From positions 1 to 21,688 of the forward strand of contig JBLMZW010000224.1 in NCBI GenBank assembly GCA_050259035.1: a DNA stretch of 21,688 nucleotides, written 5' to 3'. This stretch comes from JBLMZW01 sp050259035 (GTDB lineage: Bacteria; Bacillota; Syntrophomonadia; Syntrophomonadales; DTU052). The first letter of the stretch is position 1, and each line of letters begins with the position of its first letter. A model generated the notes under the pieces. It saw only the letters and a program-made list of their open reading frames with translations, did no database searches and had not been told where the DNA came from. Both the position numbers and the translations under genes were made by a program. This document shows, one piece after another, positions 21,450 through 21,688 of the stretch.

Positions 21450-21688
21450 ATGACGACAGACTATACACAACTGGCACAAAAAATTGCGTCAATTGCCCGC
21501 ACCGAACATGCGGCTAATGTAGTGGTTCTGGATATTAAAGAAATGGTCGCTTTTACCGATTATTTTGTAATTGCCAGCGGGCGCAGCACTGTTCAGGTTA
21601 AGAGCATTGCTGAGAGGGTTGAGGATGAGCTTCTGGGAATGGGAATACGTCCATCCCGCCGTGACGGGTATAATGAAGGCCGTTGGAT
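21450..21688 (+). CDS. rsfS: Ribosomal silencing factor RsfS (Iojap/YbeB family), 3'-truncated by the window
   Basis: The first 79 codons are visible from ATG 21450, with GGGGGAA (21439-21445) as ribosome binding site. The translation contains 'VVVLDIKEMVAFTDYFVIAS' and 'GRSTVQVKSIAERVEDEL', then 'GYNEGRW', all typical of RsfS. RsfS binds ribosomal protein L14 and keeps the subunits apart when nutrients are low. It lies 61 bases after yqeK, with a TAAAAT -10-like sequence near 21419 but no clear -35. The end of the gene is outside the window. Confidence 0.95.
   Translation, partial: MTTDYTQLAQKIASIARTEHAANVVVLDIKEMVAFTDYFVIASGRSTVQVKSIAERVEDELLGMGIRPSRRDGYNEGRW

Noticed and set aside
1..21688. 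Mobile elements, CRISPR arrays, toxin-antitoxin or phage-defence genes, tRNA genes
   Set aside because: I looked for transposase or integrase motifs, spaced repeats and tRNA-like cloverleaf signals on both strands and saw none.

Overview
The window looks like chromosomal DNA of an anaerobic, probably spore-forming and motile member of the Bacillota (Clostridia or Syntrophomonadia type). The reasons are the rplU-prp-rpmA-spo0B-like-obg-proB order, an L27 that carries the Firmicutes N-terminal cleavage sequence together with its protease Prp, a rubrerythrin, a YjfB-type protein, strong GGAGG ribosome binding sites and many GTG/TTG starts. No tRNA, rRNA, CRISPR array, insertion sequence or phage gene is visible.

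Region by region: (1) 1-466 is the end of a SatP/YaaH-family acetate transporter gene. (2) 482-6271 is a cobalamin salvage and uptake operon: promoter, cobalamin riboswitch and intrinsic terminator, then cobT, btuF, btuC, a btuD-cobU gene fusion and cobS. It would import corrinoid (BtuFCD), activate cobinamide to GDP-cobinamide (CobU part) and attach the lower ligand (CobT, CobS). (3) 6274-6492 is a small minus-strand YjfB-like gene with its own terminator. (4) 6677-8924 holds a DEDDh exonuclease, then a preQ1-I riboswitch that overlaps the ribosome binding site of a YhhQ-type queuosine-precursor transporter, followed by queF and a PaaI-type thioesterase. (5) 8926-12539, minus strand, is a catabolic-looking unit: aldehyde dehydrogenase and iron-containing alcohol dehydrogenase, then a separately promoted FadR-type GntR regulator. 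A consensus FadR-family operator lies upstream of the aldehyde dehydrogenase gene. (6) 12693-16795 is the conserved ribosome and GTPase operon: promoter, L21-leader-like RNA, rplU, prp, rpmA, terminator, spo0B-like gene, obg, proB. (7) 16938-20034 is a mixed-orientation block between proB and nadD: an unrecognised 213-aa protein, a PLP-dependent cysteine-synthase-family enzyme, a Cys-rich YkgJ-like protein and a rubrerythrin. proA, which often follows proB, is not there. (8) 20185-21688 returns to the conserved nadD-yqeK-rsfS order; rsfS runs off the end.

Most of the window is recognisable housekeeping and salvage biology. The points most worth a second look are the BtuD-CobU fusion, the Spo0B-like gene in what looks like a clostridial background, the near-textbook preQ1-I aptamer with a QueF whose active-site cysteine/histidine pattern is unusual, the FadR-type operator, and the poorly characterised gene block between proB and nadD.
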